A stretch of 64,000 bases of DNA. Source: CAVPDE01 sp964580575 (GTDB lineage Bacteria; Desulfobacterota; DSM-4660; Desulfatiglandales; HGW-15). This document shows positions 15,297 to 23,208 of this stretch, piece after piece (positions within the stretch are counted from its first letter, which is position 1; every line of letters begins with the position of its first letter). The notes beneath the pieces are model-generated. The model was given only the letters and a program-made list of their open reading frames with translations, was not told the origin of the DNA and searched no databases. Location: positions 38,846 to 102,845 of the forward strand of contig CAZOLJ010000002.1 of the NCBI GenBank assembly GCA_964580575.1, written 5' to 3'. The position numbers were made by a program, and so were the translations under genes.

Positions 15297-16543
15297 AAAA
15301 CATGATCAAAGACATGACCAAGGCGGGGAAAGAGGCCTCGCGGGAGCTTCGCAGAGTGTCAAGGGCCGGGAAAGATGATGCTCTCCGGCTCATGGCCGAA
15401 AAGCTGATGCAAAGGGAAAAGGCGATCCTGCAGGAGAACGAGAAAGACCTTGCTCTCGCCAAGGAGCAGGGCATGAGCCCCGCCCTGCTGGACCGGTTGG
15501 CTCTCGATGCAAAGACCTTGCAGTCCATGGCTGAGGCGCTCGGCGAAGTGGCGGCGCTTCCGGACCCTGTGGGCGAAGTGACGGGCATGTGGAAAAGACC
15601 CAACGGGCTGCAGGTGGGCCGTGTCCGGATCCCCCTCGGCGTCATCGGTTTCATCTATGAATCCCGGCCCAATGTCACGGTCGATGCGGCAAGCCTCTGT
15701 CTCAAGGCCGGGAACGCGGTCATCCTCAAGGGAGGGGCCGAGGCTATTCGTTCGAACCTGATCCTCGGGCATATCCTGGGCGAGGCGCTCAAAGAGACGG
15801 GACTCCCGGCTGCGGCGATCCAGGTGATCCCCACCACAGAAAGGGAAGCGACCCGCATTCTTCTCCAGCAGGAACAAGAGGTGGATGTCATTATCCCGCG
15901 CGGGGGCGAGGGCCTGATCCGCTTTGTCACAGACCACTCGCGAATCCCGGTGCTCCGTCACTACAAAGGGGTCTGCCATGTGTATGTGGATGAGTTCGCA
16001 GACCTGGCCATGGCTGCCGAGATTTGTTTCAACGCCAAAGTGCAGCGTCCGGCCGTGTGCAATTCCATGGAAACCATGCTGGTCCACGAGAGCGTGGCGG
16101 AGGCGTTTTTTCCGGCTATGCTCAAGCGGTTCCGCGATGCAGGGGTGGAAATCCGCGGGTGTCTGAAAACCCTGGCCCTCATGCCCGAAACCAAGCCGGC
16201 CGAACCTTCGGACTGGCCTGCGGAGTTCCTGGATCTGATCCTGGCGGTCAGGGTGGTCAAAGGTCTGGAGGAGGCGCTGGATCACATCGAGACTTACAGC
16301 TCCAACCACACGGAAGCGATCGTCACAAACAACTATGACCGGGCTCAGAGGTTCCTTGGAGAGGTGAACTCCTCGGTGGTGCTGGTCAATGCTTCCACCC
16401 GGTTCAACGACGGGAATCAACTCGGTCTCGGATCGGAGATTGGAATCAACACGTCCAAACTCCATGCCTTCGGCCCCATGGGCCTGGCAGAGCTAACCAC
16501 TCAAAAGTTTATCGTCTATGGCAGCGGGCAAATCAGGACCTAG
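15287..16543 (+). CDS. proA: gamma-glutamyl phosphate reductase
   Basis: NADPH-dependent reduction of glutamyl-5-phosphate to the semialdehyde, second step of proline synthesis. Its 418 residues show IGFIYESRPNVTVDAA, the nucleotide region KGGAEAIRSN, and the catalytic cysteine in RPAVCNSMETML. A GAGAGG ribosome site falls within the end of proB, with a 10-base overlap, so the pair is coupled. Confidence 0.96.
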   Translation: MSLENMIKDMTKAGKEASRELRRVSRAGKDDALRLMAEKLMQREKAILQENEKDLALAKEQGMSPALLDRLALDAKTLQSMAEALGEVAALPDPVGEVTGMWKRPNGLQVGRVRIPLGVIGFIYESRPNVTVDAASLCLKAGNAVILKGGAEAIRSNLILGHILGEALKETGLPAAAIQVIPTTEREATRILLQQEQEVDVIIPRGGEGLIRFVTDHSRIPVLRHYKGVCHVYVDEFADLAMAAEICFNAKVQRPAVCNSMETMLVHESVAEAFFPAMLKRFRDAGVEIRGCLKTLALMPETKPAEPSDWPAEFLDLILAVRVVKGLEEALDHIETYSSNHTEAIVTNNYDRAQRFLGEVNSSVVLVNASTRFNDGNQLGLGSEIGINTSKLHAFGPMGLAELTTQKFIVYGSGQIRT

Positions 16544-17195
16544 ACTGGGGATCCTGGGCGGGACCTTTGATCCCATTCACTACGGCCACCTGCGTCTGGC
16601 CGAGGAGGTCGGGGAGAGCCTGAACCTCGAACACGTCTATCTCATCCCTGCAGCCCTCCCGCCCCACAAAGGGCAAAGGAGAGTGTCCCCCTTTCAGCAC
16701 CGGCTCGAAATGACGAGGATTGCCTCCGCGGAATCTCCTCTTCTCAAAGTCCTGGACCTCGAGGCGAGGCGTGAAGGCTTTTCCTACTCCATTGAAACTT
16801 TGAAGATCTTTCACGGTATGGTTCAGCCGGATCTGGACCTTCACTTTGTGCTGGGCATGGACGCTTTCCTTGAGATCGAAACGTGGAAAGATTTCAGAAA
16901 CCTTTTCAACTATGCCCATTTCGTGGTCATCCAGAGGCCGGGCTTTCCGTCGGACATCCTGGAGTCGTTCCTTCCCACCCTTGGAGTGGCCTTTGCGAAA
17001 AAGGATCCGGGGAATGGGTTTGTGGCGCCCTCGGGATACGAGGTGATCTCCATGGAAGCCACTTTGATGGACATTTCCTCCACAAAGATCAGAGCGAAGG
17101 TTGCAAAAGAAAAATCCATTCGGTTTCTTGTCCCGGAGGCGGTGAGGACTTACATTAACAATAGCAATTTGTACAGGTCCCATGAAAGCGCTTGA
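16518..17195 (+). CDS. nadD: nicotinate-nucleotide adenylyltransferase
   Basis: Makes nicotinate adenine dinucleotide from NaMN and ATP in NAD synthesis. The HxGH-type nucleotidyl transfer loop reads GGTFDPIHYGHL at residues 15-26, PPHKG binds substrate, and DISSTKIRAKV near the C-terminus is the ISSTxIR motif. The start lies 26 bases inside proA. With proBA, obgE and rsfS it forms a common bacterial operon order. Confidence 0.95.
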   Translation: MAAGKSGPRLGILGGTFDPIHYGHLRLAEEVGESLNLEHVYLIPAALPPHKGQRRVSPFQHRLEMTRIASAESPLLKVLDLEARREGFSYSIETLKIFHGMVQPDLDLHFVLGMDAFLEIETWKDFRNLFNYAHFVVIQRPGFPSDILESFLPTLGVAFAKKDPGNGFVAPSGYEVISMEATLMDISSTKIRAKVAKEKSIRFLVPEAVRTYINNSNLYRSHESA

Positions 17196-17544
17196 GAAAG
17201 CCCGATTGTGCCGGGAAATCATCCAGGAAAGAAAAGCAGTGGATCCCGTCCTGATGGAAGTGGGTCGGCTTACGTCCTTTACAGATTATTTTCTGGTGGC
17301 GAGCGGCGCCTCGAGCCGGCAGGTTCAGGCGATCAGCCAGCACATGGCGCGAAGGATGAGGGAAGAAGGGTTCAAGCCCATTGGGATAGAAGGAGAACAG
17401 GAAGGCCACTGGGTCCTCATGGACTACGGCGACGTGGTCGTTCACATCTTCTATCAACCGGTGAGAGAGTTTTACGACCTGGAGGGCCTCTGGACAGAAG
17501 CCACGCGGGTAGAGCCTGATGAGAAGAAGAACAAAAAAAATTAG
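17182..17544 (+). CDS. rsfS: ribosome silencing factor RsfS
   Basis: Binds L14 on the 50S subunit and blocks subunit joining under starvation. The 120 residues carry TSFTDYFLVASGASSRQVQAI, the GIEGEQEGHWVLMDYGDVVVH block and FYDLEGLW, all diagnostic. It overlaps nadD by 14 bases and is overlapped by the next gene by 26. The lysine-rich tail is short and not conserved. Confidence 0.95.
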   Translation: MKALEKARLCREIIQERKAVDPVLMEVGRLTSFTDYFLVASGASSRQVQAISQHMARRMREEGFKPIGIEGEQEGHWVLMDYGDVVVHIFYQPVREFYDLEGLWTEATRVEPDEKKNKKN

Positions 17545-18961
17545 AGCCATCCTGACGCCCATCCTCATTTTCTTTTTCCTCCTGTCCTCAGGGAGCCCCC
17601 CGGCCTTTGCTCTTTCCACAGAAGAAGAGAGAGTGGCGGGTGAGGAATTTCGTGCCAGCGTGCGCAGGCAGCTCGACATGGTGGACGACGGCTTTGCGGA
17701 AGACTATATCAATGACTTGGGCCAGTACATCACGCGCGCTCTTGAGACCAAGGCTTTCCCCTTTCAATTTTATCTCGTGAAGGACAATACTCCCAATGCC
17801 TTTGCAGGCCCCGGAGGCCACATTTTTTTCTTCAGCGGTCTCATCAACATGATGGATGACGTGGATGAACTGGCTGCGGTGATGTCTCACGAGATTGGCC
17901 ATGTGTCGGCAAGACATCTGTCCAACCGCATCGAGCAAAACAAAACCATGGCCATCGCGGTTCTTGCGGGCATGCTGGCCGGCGCTCTGATGGGAGGGAA
18001 GGCAGGCGGGGCTATCGCCACGGGCACCATGGCCGCCGGTCTCCAGAAGCAGTTGGCCTACAGCCGCGAGGATGAAAGGCAGGCTGACAACCTGGGATTC
18101 AAGTACATGGAGGAGTCGCGTTTCAATCCTGCGGGAATGATCACGATTATGAAGAGGCTCGAGAGAATGTCTCCTGGCGGAACCGATGCCATTCCGGCTT
18201 ACCTGCTGACCCATCCCGGCGGACCTGAAAGGGTGGCGACCTCGGAGGCCCTGATGTCCCAGTTCGTCCCAAAGGCGGATAGTGCGGAATCCATCCATTT
18301 CCGGAATCTCTTTCCCTACTTCAAGGCGGTCCTCCTTGCCAAATCTATGGATTTTCAAGGGGCAAACCGTTATTTCGGCAAAGAAAGAGAAGCGAATCCC
18401 GAATCCCCCGTGGTCCAGTTCGGACTGGGAGTTGTGCAAAAAGAAAGAATGGATTACCCGAGGGCCATAGAGCATTTTGAGAAGGCCCTCAAAGGAGCAC
18501 CCGGTCTCACCCCGATTCTCCTTCACCTGGCGGAGACCTACCAACTCCAGGGGCAGGATCGCAAAGCGATCGAATTGGTTGAACGGGTCTTTAGGACGGA
18601 TGAGCGCAACAAGGCCGCCATGTACATCACCGCCACGTCGTACCAGAACCTGGAGGACTACTCAAAGGCGACCGTCTTCTACGAGAGATTGGTTTCTATG
18701 AGACCGGTCAAAGACGAGGTTTTCTACAACCTCGGGGTTTGCTACGGAAGGCAGGAAAAGCTCGCGGTGGCACACTACAACACCGGGCTTTACTTTCAGA
18801 GGATTTTCGATTTTCAGAAAGCCAGGTACCATTTCCTCAAAGCCGATCAACTGGCCGGAAACGACCAAGGGCTGAAAAACAGAATTTATGAAGCGGCGAA
18901 AACCCTCCCGAAGGAAAGTATATTCTCCGGTCCCGGTCAGGAATCAAGAAGCCGCAAATAG
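17519..18961 (+). CDS. M48-family metalloprotease with TPR repeats (BepA-like)
   Basis: Likely periplasmic zinc protease that clears or matures outer-membrane proteins such as LptD, by analogy with BepA. It has a signal peptide (residues 8-31), then the M48 catalytic helix AAVMSHEIGHVSARH (HEXXH), the third zinc glutamate in the SREDERQADNLG block, and the family's NAFAGPGGHIFFFSGL strand. From about residue 255 to 470 there are TPR helices. Total 480 residues, close to BepA. It overlaps rsfS and ends the operon. Confidence 0.9.
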   Translation: MRRRTKKIRAILTPILIFFFLLSSGSPPAFALSTEEERVAGEEFRASVRRQLDMVDDGFAEDYINDLGQYITRALETKAFPFQFYLVKDNTPNAFAGPGGHIFFFSGLINMMDDVDELAAVMSHEIGHVSARHLSNRIEQNKTMAIAVLAGMLAGALMGGKAGGAIATGTMAAGLQKQLAYSREDERQADNLGFKYMEESRFNPAGMITIMKRLERMSPGGTDAIPAYLLTHPGGPERVATSEALMSQFVPKADSAESIHFRNLFPYFKAVLLAKSMDFQGANRYFGKEREANPESPVVQFGLGVVQKERMDYPRAIEHFEKALKGAPGLTPILLHLAETYQLQGQDRKAIELVERVFRTDERNKAAMYITATSYQNLEDYSKATVFYERLVSMRPVKDEVFYNLGVCYGRQEKLAVAHYNTGLYFQRIFDFQKARYHFLKADQLAGNDQGLKNRIYEAAKTLPKESIFSGPGQESRSRK

Positions 18962-18980
18962 CCCGCTGGCCAGGGGGATC

Positions 18981-19715
18981 TCAGGATTTTGGCGCTGGGG
19001 TCTTCAACTGGTCCTTGGCTTTGGAATGCCCGGCTTCAGCCGCTTTTTTGAAGTCCTCCATGGCCTTGGGTTTGCTCCCTTTGGCGAGAAAAGCGAGGCC
19101 GCGGTTGTACAGGAGGTCAGGATCTCCGGGTTCTATTTTCAGCCCTGCATCAAAGTCGGTCAGAGCAAGATCGATCCTTCCCATCTGCAACTGAGCGCTG
19201 CCGCGGTTGCAGAGCGCATCCGCTGCATTGGCGTCCAGTTTCATCACCTCTGAAAAATCCTTGATGGCCTCTTCATGCTTCTTCATCTTGGTGTACAGGA
19301 GCCCTCTGTTGTAATAGGCATCCTTATTTTTCCTGTCGAGCTCGATGGCCTTTGAGTAATCTTTTTCAGCGAGTGGAAGGTCCCCCTTGTACTCATACAG
19401 CCAGCCGCGGTTGAAGTAAGCATCAGCATTCTTGTCGTTCACCGAGATGAGGCTGTTGATCTTTTTCAGCTCAAATTCGAAATTAAGGGAGTCTGCCTTT
19501 TTCGCGGGTGCAGCGGGGGCGGCGCTCTTCTCGGGCTCTTGGGCAGGCGCCTGCGGGCCGGAGGGTTTGGGTATGGGCGCCTTGTAGGTTTCGCCCTGGC
19601 CCCACGCGAGCGATAGAAAACCAGAGAGGACAAAGAGCGCGATCATCAGAGAGGTCATCATCTCCCAGGAATGCTTTGAAAACCAAACAGAACATCGGCA
19701 GTTTCCCCCAACCAT
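18981..19715 (-). CDS. TPR-repeat protein with N-terminal leader
   Basis: A 244-residue protein with four to five TPR units between residues 75 and 235, each carrying A-YFNRG / Y-KAIELD-type motifs (AYFNRGWLYEYKGDL, AYYNRGLLYTKMKK). AAAGGAGG lies 5 bases before the ATG, fixing the start. A hydrophobic stretch (about residues 20-38) and a proline/alanine-rich linker precede the repeats, so it is probably exported or anchored and acts as a protein-binding scaffold. Partner unknown. It is convergent with the M48 gene and divergent from etfBA. Confidence 0.75.
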   Translation of the reverse strand: MVGGNCRCSVWFSKHSWEMMTSLMIALFVLSGFLSLAWGQGETYKAPIPKPSGPQAPAQEPEKSAAPAAPAKKADSLNFEFELKKINSLISVNDKNADAYFNRGWLYEYKGDLPLAEKDYSKAIELDRKNKDAYYNRGLLYTKMKKHEEAIKDFSEVMKLDANAADALCNRGSAQLQMGRIDLALTDFDAGLKIEPGDPDLLYNRGLAFLAKGSKPKAMEDFKKAAEAGHSKAKDQLKTPAPKS

Positions 19716-19940
19716 GGCTTTCCTCCTTTAACGATTGCTCCTGTACGTTTCAAAAACCCGTGGATGAACCGGCCCCCTTCCGGTTTCACCCGGCATGTAC
19801 CGCCTTCTGTCCAATCCCAAGGCTTGTGCAAAACAGGGTTATTATACGCTCAAAAAAGGCGCAAATTCAAGAGGCTCCTTAGGGTTTGGATTTCTGACTT
19901 AACCGGGAAGGGCATCGTCTTTTGGGCGCCAGCAAAATGT

Positions 19941-19969
19941 TTGACAGCGCCGGAGAGGTGTGTTACCTT
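19941..19969 (+). promoter_or_regulatory. candidate promoter of etfBA-acd operon
   Basis: TTGACA (19941-19946) is followed after 17 bases by TACCTT (19964-19969). The -10 box is poor, but the palindrome at 19979-20000 lies just downstream, where a repressor would block initiation or early elongation. Confidence 0.45.
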
Positions 19970-19978
19970 GCCGGACAA

Positions 19979-20000
19979 AATGAATGAGAATTCATTCATT
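19979..20000. promoter_or_regulatory. FadR (TetR family)-type operator upstream of etfB
   Basis: AATGAATGA and TCATTCATT flank the 4-base spacer GAAT. The inner 18 bases fit the published Bacillus FadR (YsiA) site TGAATGA-N4-TCATTCA; that repressor is released by long-chain acyl-CoA and in Bacillus also controls etfBA. Here the site lies about 100 bases before etfB. The regulator itself is not in the window. Confidence 0.6.
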
Positions 20001-20098
20001 GCTGAAATCAATAGTATTTTTAGTGAGTAAGACAGAAAAAGGAATCCGAGAATCCTGTATTTCACGGAGAATCATCAACGTTTTAGGAGGTGCGAGGC

Positions 20099-20878
20099 AT
20101 GGAGATCATTGTGTGTGTAAAAAGGGTTCCCATGACCCAGGAGGTTGATCTGGAGATCAACTCCCAGAAGACTGACGTTCGCAAGGACATGCTCGCTTAC
20201 GTCATCAACGAATGGGACAACTACGCGATTGAGGAGGCCATACAGATCAAGGAAAAACTGGGCGGAACGGTCACTGCGGTGACCCTCGGAAACGAGGATG
20301 ATGAAGAAGTCCTGCGGCGAAGTTTGGCCATGGGTGCGGACAAGGCCTTCCGGATCGATCCGGGAAACCTGGTGATGGACGCCTTTGTCATCTCCAAAAT
20401 CCTGGCGCAATTTATCAAGGGCCAGCCCCACGATCTCGTTTTCACCGGAGTCCAAAGGGATGACCTGAACGAGGGGGCCGTGGGCACCATGCTGGCGGAG
20501 CACCTGGGCTTGCCTCACGCCGAAGTGGTGAGGAAGGTGGAAGTGGCAGGCAGCGAAGCGACCATTCGGGTGGAGCTGGAAGGCGGCACGGATGAAGTCT
20601 CGAAGATCCAAGTGCCGGCCTTGCTGAGCATCCAGACCGGAATCAACGAGCCGCGCTATGTTTCCATTATGGGCATCCGCAAGGCGGCCAAGAAGGAACT
20701 GAACGTAGCCGGTGTGGATACGCTCGGTCTTGCGGCGGCTGACCTTCAGGCCAGGACCACGGTGGAAGAAATCTTCCTGCCGCCGGAGACCGAAGGGGCC
20801 CAATTCATCGAGGGCGATCCCGGCACAGTTGCGGACGAAATTCTCCGAATCCTCAAAGAAAAGGGGGTGAGCATATAA
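20099..20878 (+). CDS. etfB: electron transfer flavoprotein beta subunit
   Basis: Accepts electrons from acyl-CoA dehydrogenases together with EtfA. The start at 20099 has TTAGGAGG 8 bases upstream and gives MEIIVCVKRVPMTQEV, the usual opening. Of 259 residues the AMP-binding region shows VTLGNEDDEEVLRRSLAMGADK and the C-terminal KIQVPALLSIQTGINEPRYVS block is typical. Stop and etfA start overlap by one base (TAATG). A FadR-like operator lies upstream. Confidence 0.95.
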   Translation: MEIIVCVKRVPMTQEVDLEINSQKTDVRKDMLAYVINEWDNYAIEEAIQIKEKLGGTVTAVTLGNEDDEEVLRRSLAMGADKAFRIDPGNLVMDAFVISKILAQFIKGQPHDLVFTGVQRDDLNEGAVGTMLAEHLGLPHAEVVRKVEVAGSEATIRVELEGGTDEVSKIQVPALLSIQTGINEPRYVSIMGIRKAAKKELNVAGVDTLGLAAADLQARTTVEEIFLPPETEGAQFIEGDPGTVADEILRILKEKGVSI

Positions 20879-21837
20879 TGGGCGAGATCTTTGTTGTTGC
20901 GGAACACAGGAAAGGAGAGGTGCGAGAGGTCACCTACCAGATGCTCTGGAAAGCCAACGACCTCTGCCAGAAGCTTTCTCAAACCCTGACGGTCGTCCTG
21001 ATCGGAGCCAAGGACGAGCCTTTCCTCAATGACCTTCAGGAAAGGGCGGACAAAGTCATTGCCGTGGAGGGTCTTGCGAATTTCAACGGCGATCTCTACA
21101 AGGAGATCCTTTTCAGGCTGATCCAGGAACACAAACCCCTGCTCACCCTGGTGGCCCACACCCCTTGGGGAATGGACTTTGCGCCCTCCCTCTCGGTGAA
21201 GCTGGGGTACCCTATCGCAACCGACTGCGTCGATGTGCTCGTGGACAACGGAAAACCCAAGGTCGTGCGGCAGATCTACAACGGGAAACTCTTCTCCAGG
21301 GTAGCTTTCCAGGAGGCGCCGGGTTACCTGATCACCATCCGGAGCGGTGCTTTTCCGGCGGAGAAAGCGGGGGATCACAAGGGAGGAATCGTGCGAATGC
21401 CGGTGCCTGCGGACCTGCCCCAGGCGGTGAAACAGTTTGTTGCTTTCGAAGACGCGGGCGCAGGGGCAGTGGACATCACTCAAGCCGAACTCCTTGTGTC
21501 GATCGGCCGCGGCGTCGGGGAAGCCGACAAGGTGCCCATGGTCAAAGAGCTGGCGGACAAGATGAAAGGGGTTCTCTCCTGCTCCAGACCGGTGGTGGAC
21601 AAGAACTGGTTGCCCAAGTTCCACCAGGTCGGCACCTCCGGGAAATCCGTGAAGCCCAAAGTGTACCTTGCTTTCGGGATCAGCGGAGCTTTTCAGCACG
21701 TGGCTGGCATCACGGGCGCAGGCTGTGTCATTGCCGTCAACAAGGACAAGAAGGCGCCGATTTTCCGGGTAGCGGATTACGGCGTGGTGGAAGATCTCTT
21801 TAAGATTGTGGATGCCCTCAAGGCGAAACTCGCTTAA
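20878..21837 (+). CDS. etfA: electron transfer flavoprotein alpha subunit
   Basis: FAD-binding partner of EtfB, passing electrons to the quinone pool through an ETF:quinone oxidoreductase not present here. The 319 residues end with the FAD domain: SRPVVDKNWLPKFHQVGTSG, KPKVYLAFGISGAFQHVAGI and IAVNKDKKAPIFRVADYG. No extra N-terminal ferredoxin domain, so it is the ordinary form. Co-translated with etfB and followed at 24 bases by the dehydrogenase. Confidence 0.95.
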   Translation: MGEIFVVAEHRKGEVREVTYQMLWKANDLCQKLSQTLTVVLIGAKDEPFLNDLQERADKVIAVEGLANFNGDLYKEILFRLIQEHKPLLTLVAHTPWGMDFAPSLSVKLGYPIATDCVDVLVDNGKPKVVRQIYNGKLFSRVAFQEAPGYLITIRSGAFPAEKAGDHKGGIVRMPVPADLPQAVKQFVAFEDAGAGAVDITQAELLVSIGRGVGEADKVPMVKELADKMKGVLSCSRPVVDKNWLPKFHQVGTSGKSVKPKVYLAFGISGAFQHVAGITGAGCVIAVNKDKKAPIFRVADYGVVEDLFKIVDALKAKLA

Positions 21838-21861
21838 CCGTGGAGAGTTGTGGAGGCAGGA

Positions 21862-23010
21862 ATGGATTTTACTCTCAGCAAAGAACAGCGGGACATTCAG
21901 AAGGCGGCCAGGGAATTCGCCGTGGGCGAATTTCTCCCTGAGAAAGCCCAGGAGTTTGACAGGAACGAAACCTTTGATCTGAGTATCTGGCGCAAGGCTT
22001 GCGAACTCGGATTTGTGGGCGTGTTCATCGACGAGAAATACGGCGGGGCTGGGCTCGGGTTCCTGGAGCACTGCCTGATCACGGAGGAGTTTTGGGCCGT
22101 GGACGCGGGCATGGGGAATGCGGTGATCACGGCGACCTTCGGCTCTGAACTGCTCAAGCTCTTCGGGACAGAGGAACAAAAGCAGAAGTACCTTCCCCCT
22201 CTGGTGCAGGGAGAGGCGATCATGGGGTGCGCGATCACCGAGCCTGATGCGGGCTCCGACGTGACCGGGGCGATCACCAGCGCAGTAAAGGACAAGGACG
22301 AGTGGGTGATCAACGGGTCCAAGATGTTCATCACCAATGGAACCATCGCGAAGTACATGAATGTTTTTTGCCTCACGGATCCGGACCACAAGGACAGGCA
22401 CCAGAGACACTCCTTCTTTATTGTGGAGACGGACCGGAAAGGGTTTCAGGCCAACAAGCTCCATGGCAAACTGGGCATCCGGGCCAATGACACGGCGGAG
22501 GTCTCTTTTTCGAACGTGCGAATCCCTGCCTCCAACCTGGTGGGCCAGCTCGGTTATGGGTTCAGGCACCTGATGGCTTTCTTCAATCTGACCCGGCTCC
22601 ACATCTGCGCCATGGCGGTAGGCATTGCCCGGGCGGCCCTTGAAGAAGCGAGCAACCACATCAAGAAGCGGAGACAGTTCGGGGTGCCTCTGGCGTCGTT
22701 CCAAGGACTGCAATTCAAGATCGCCGAGATGGCGACCATGATCCGGGCCGCCAGGAACCTCTATTACGAAGCGGTGTGGCTCACGGACCACGGCAAGATG
22801 GATCATGCGGTCACGGCCATGGCCAAATGGTTTTCGGGGATGGTGGCCGTGAAGTGCGCGGACGAGGCCCTGCAGATGCACGGCGGCTACGGCTACATTG
22901 ATGAGTACAAGGTGCAGAGGATTTACCGGGACGCCAAGATCGTGGAGATCTACGAGGGCACCAAGGAGATCGAGAAAACCATCGTAGCGAAAAATATTCT
23001 TAGGATTTAG
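21862..23010 (+). CDS. acyl-CoA dehydrogenase
   Basis: FAD enzyme that introduces a 2,3 double bond in an acyl-CoA and passes electrons to the adjacent EtfBA. GGAGG sits 5 bases before this ATG. The 382 residues contain CAITEPDAGSDV, RRQFGVPLASFQ, ALQMHGGYGYIDE and the catalytic glutamate in IVEIYEGTKEIEKT (about residue 365). Substrate length or ring preference cannot be read with certainty; cyclic acyl-CoA dehydrogenases of anaerobes look similar, so a role in either fatty or cyclic acid breakdown is possible. Confidence 0.93.
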   Translation: MDFTLSKEQRDIQKAAREFAVGEFLPEKAQEFDRNETFDLSIWRKACELGFVGVFIDEKYGGAGLGFLEHCLITEEFWAVDAGMGNAVITATFGSELLKLFGTEEQKQKYLPPLVQGEAIMGCAITEPDAGSDVTGAITSAVKDKDEWVINGSKMFITNGTIAKYMNVFCLTDPDHKDRHQRHSFFIVETDRKGFQANKLHGKLGIRANDTAEVSFSNVRIPASNLVGQLGYGFRHLMAFFNLTRLHICAMAVGIARAALEEASNHIKKRRQFGVPLASFQGLQFKIAEMATMIRAARNLYYEAVWLTDHGKMDHAVTAMAKWFSGMVAVKCADEALQMHGGYGYIDEYKVQRIYRDAKIVEIYEGTKEIEKTIVAKNILRI

Positions 23011-23023
23011 TGTCGCTAAGCTC

Positions 23024-23102
23024 CAGTAGGGAGTAGGCAGAAAGCAGCAGCCTCATCAGCCTACCCCTTACGGCATACTGCTTGATTGTGGCTTTGTGCC
23101 CA
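23024..23102. repeat. short intergenic repeat of the CAGTAGGGAGTAGGCAG type
   Basis: CAGTAGGGAGTAGGCAGAAAG is followed by CAGCCTACCCCTTACGGC and TACTGC, an imperfect inverted repeat of a kind widely scattered between bacterial genes. It lies between the dehydrogenase stop and the terminator-like hairpin. Confidence 0.4.
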
Positions 23103-23129
23103 AAATCGTGCTATAGGCTTGAAATGGGT

Positions 23130-23161
23130 GGGCCGGTGGTTTTCCATCGGCCCGCTTTGTT
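23130..23161 (+). terminator. hairpin, probable terminator of etfBA-acd operon
   Basis: GGGCCGGTGG and CCATCGGCCC form a 10-bp stem (one G-U pair) around TTTT, followed by GCTTTGTT. The T tract is weak, so termination may be partial. Confidence 0.45.
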
Positions 23162-23208
23162 CCGGGAAAGAGGAATGAAGGTGGTGATCAGCGGGAGGGG
23201 GCGTAATC

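Noticed and set aside
20746..22881. 711-codon minus-strand open frame across etfA and acd
   Set aside because: Antisense to three well-identified genes; composition of a shadow frame.
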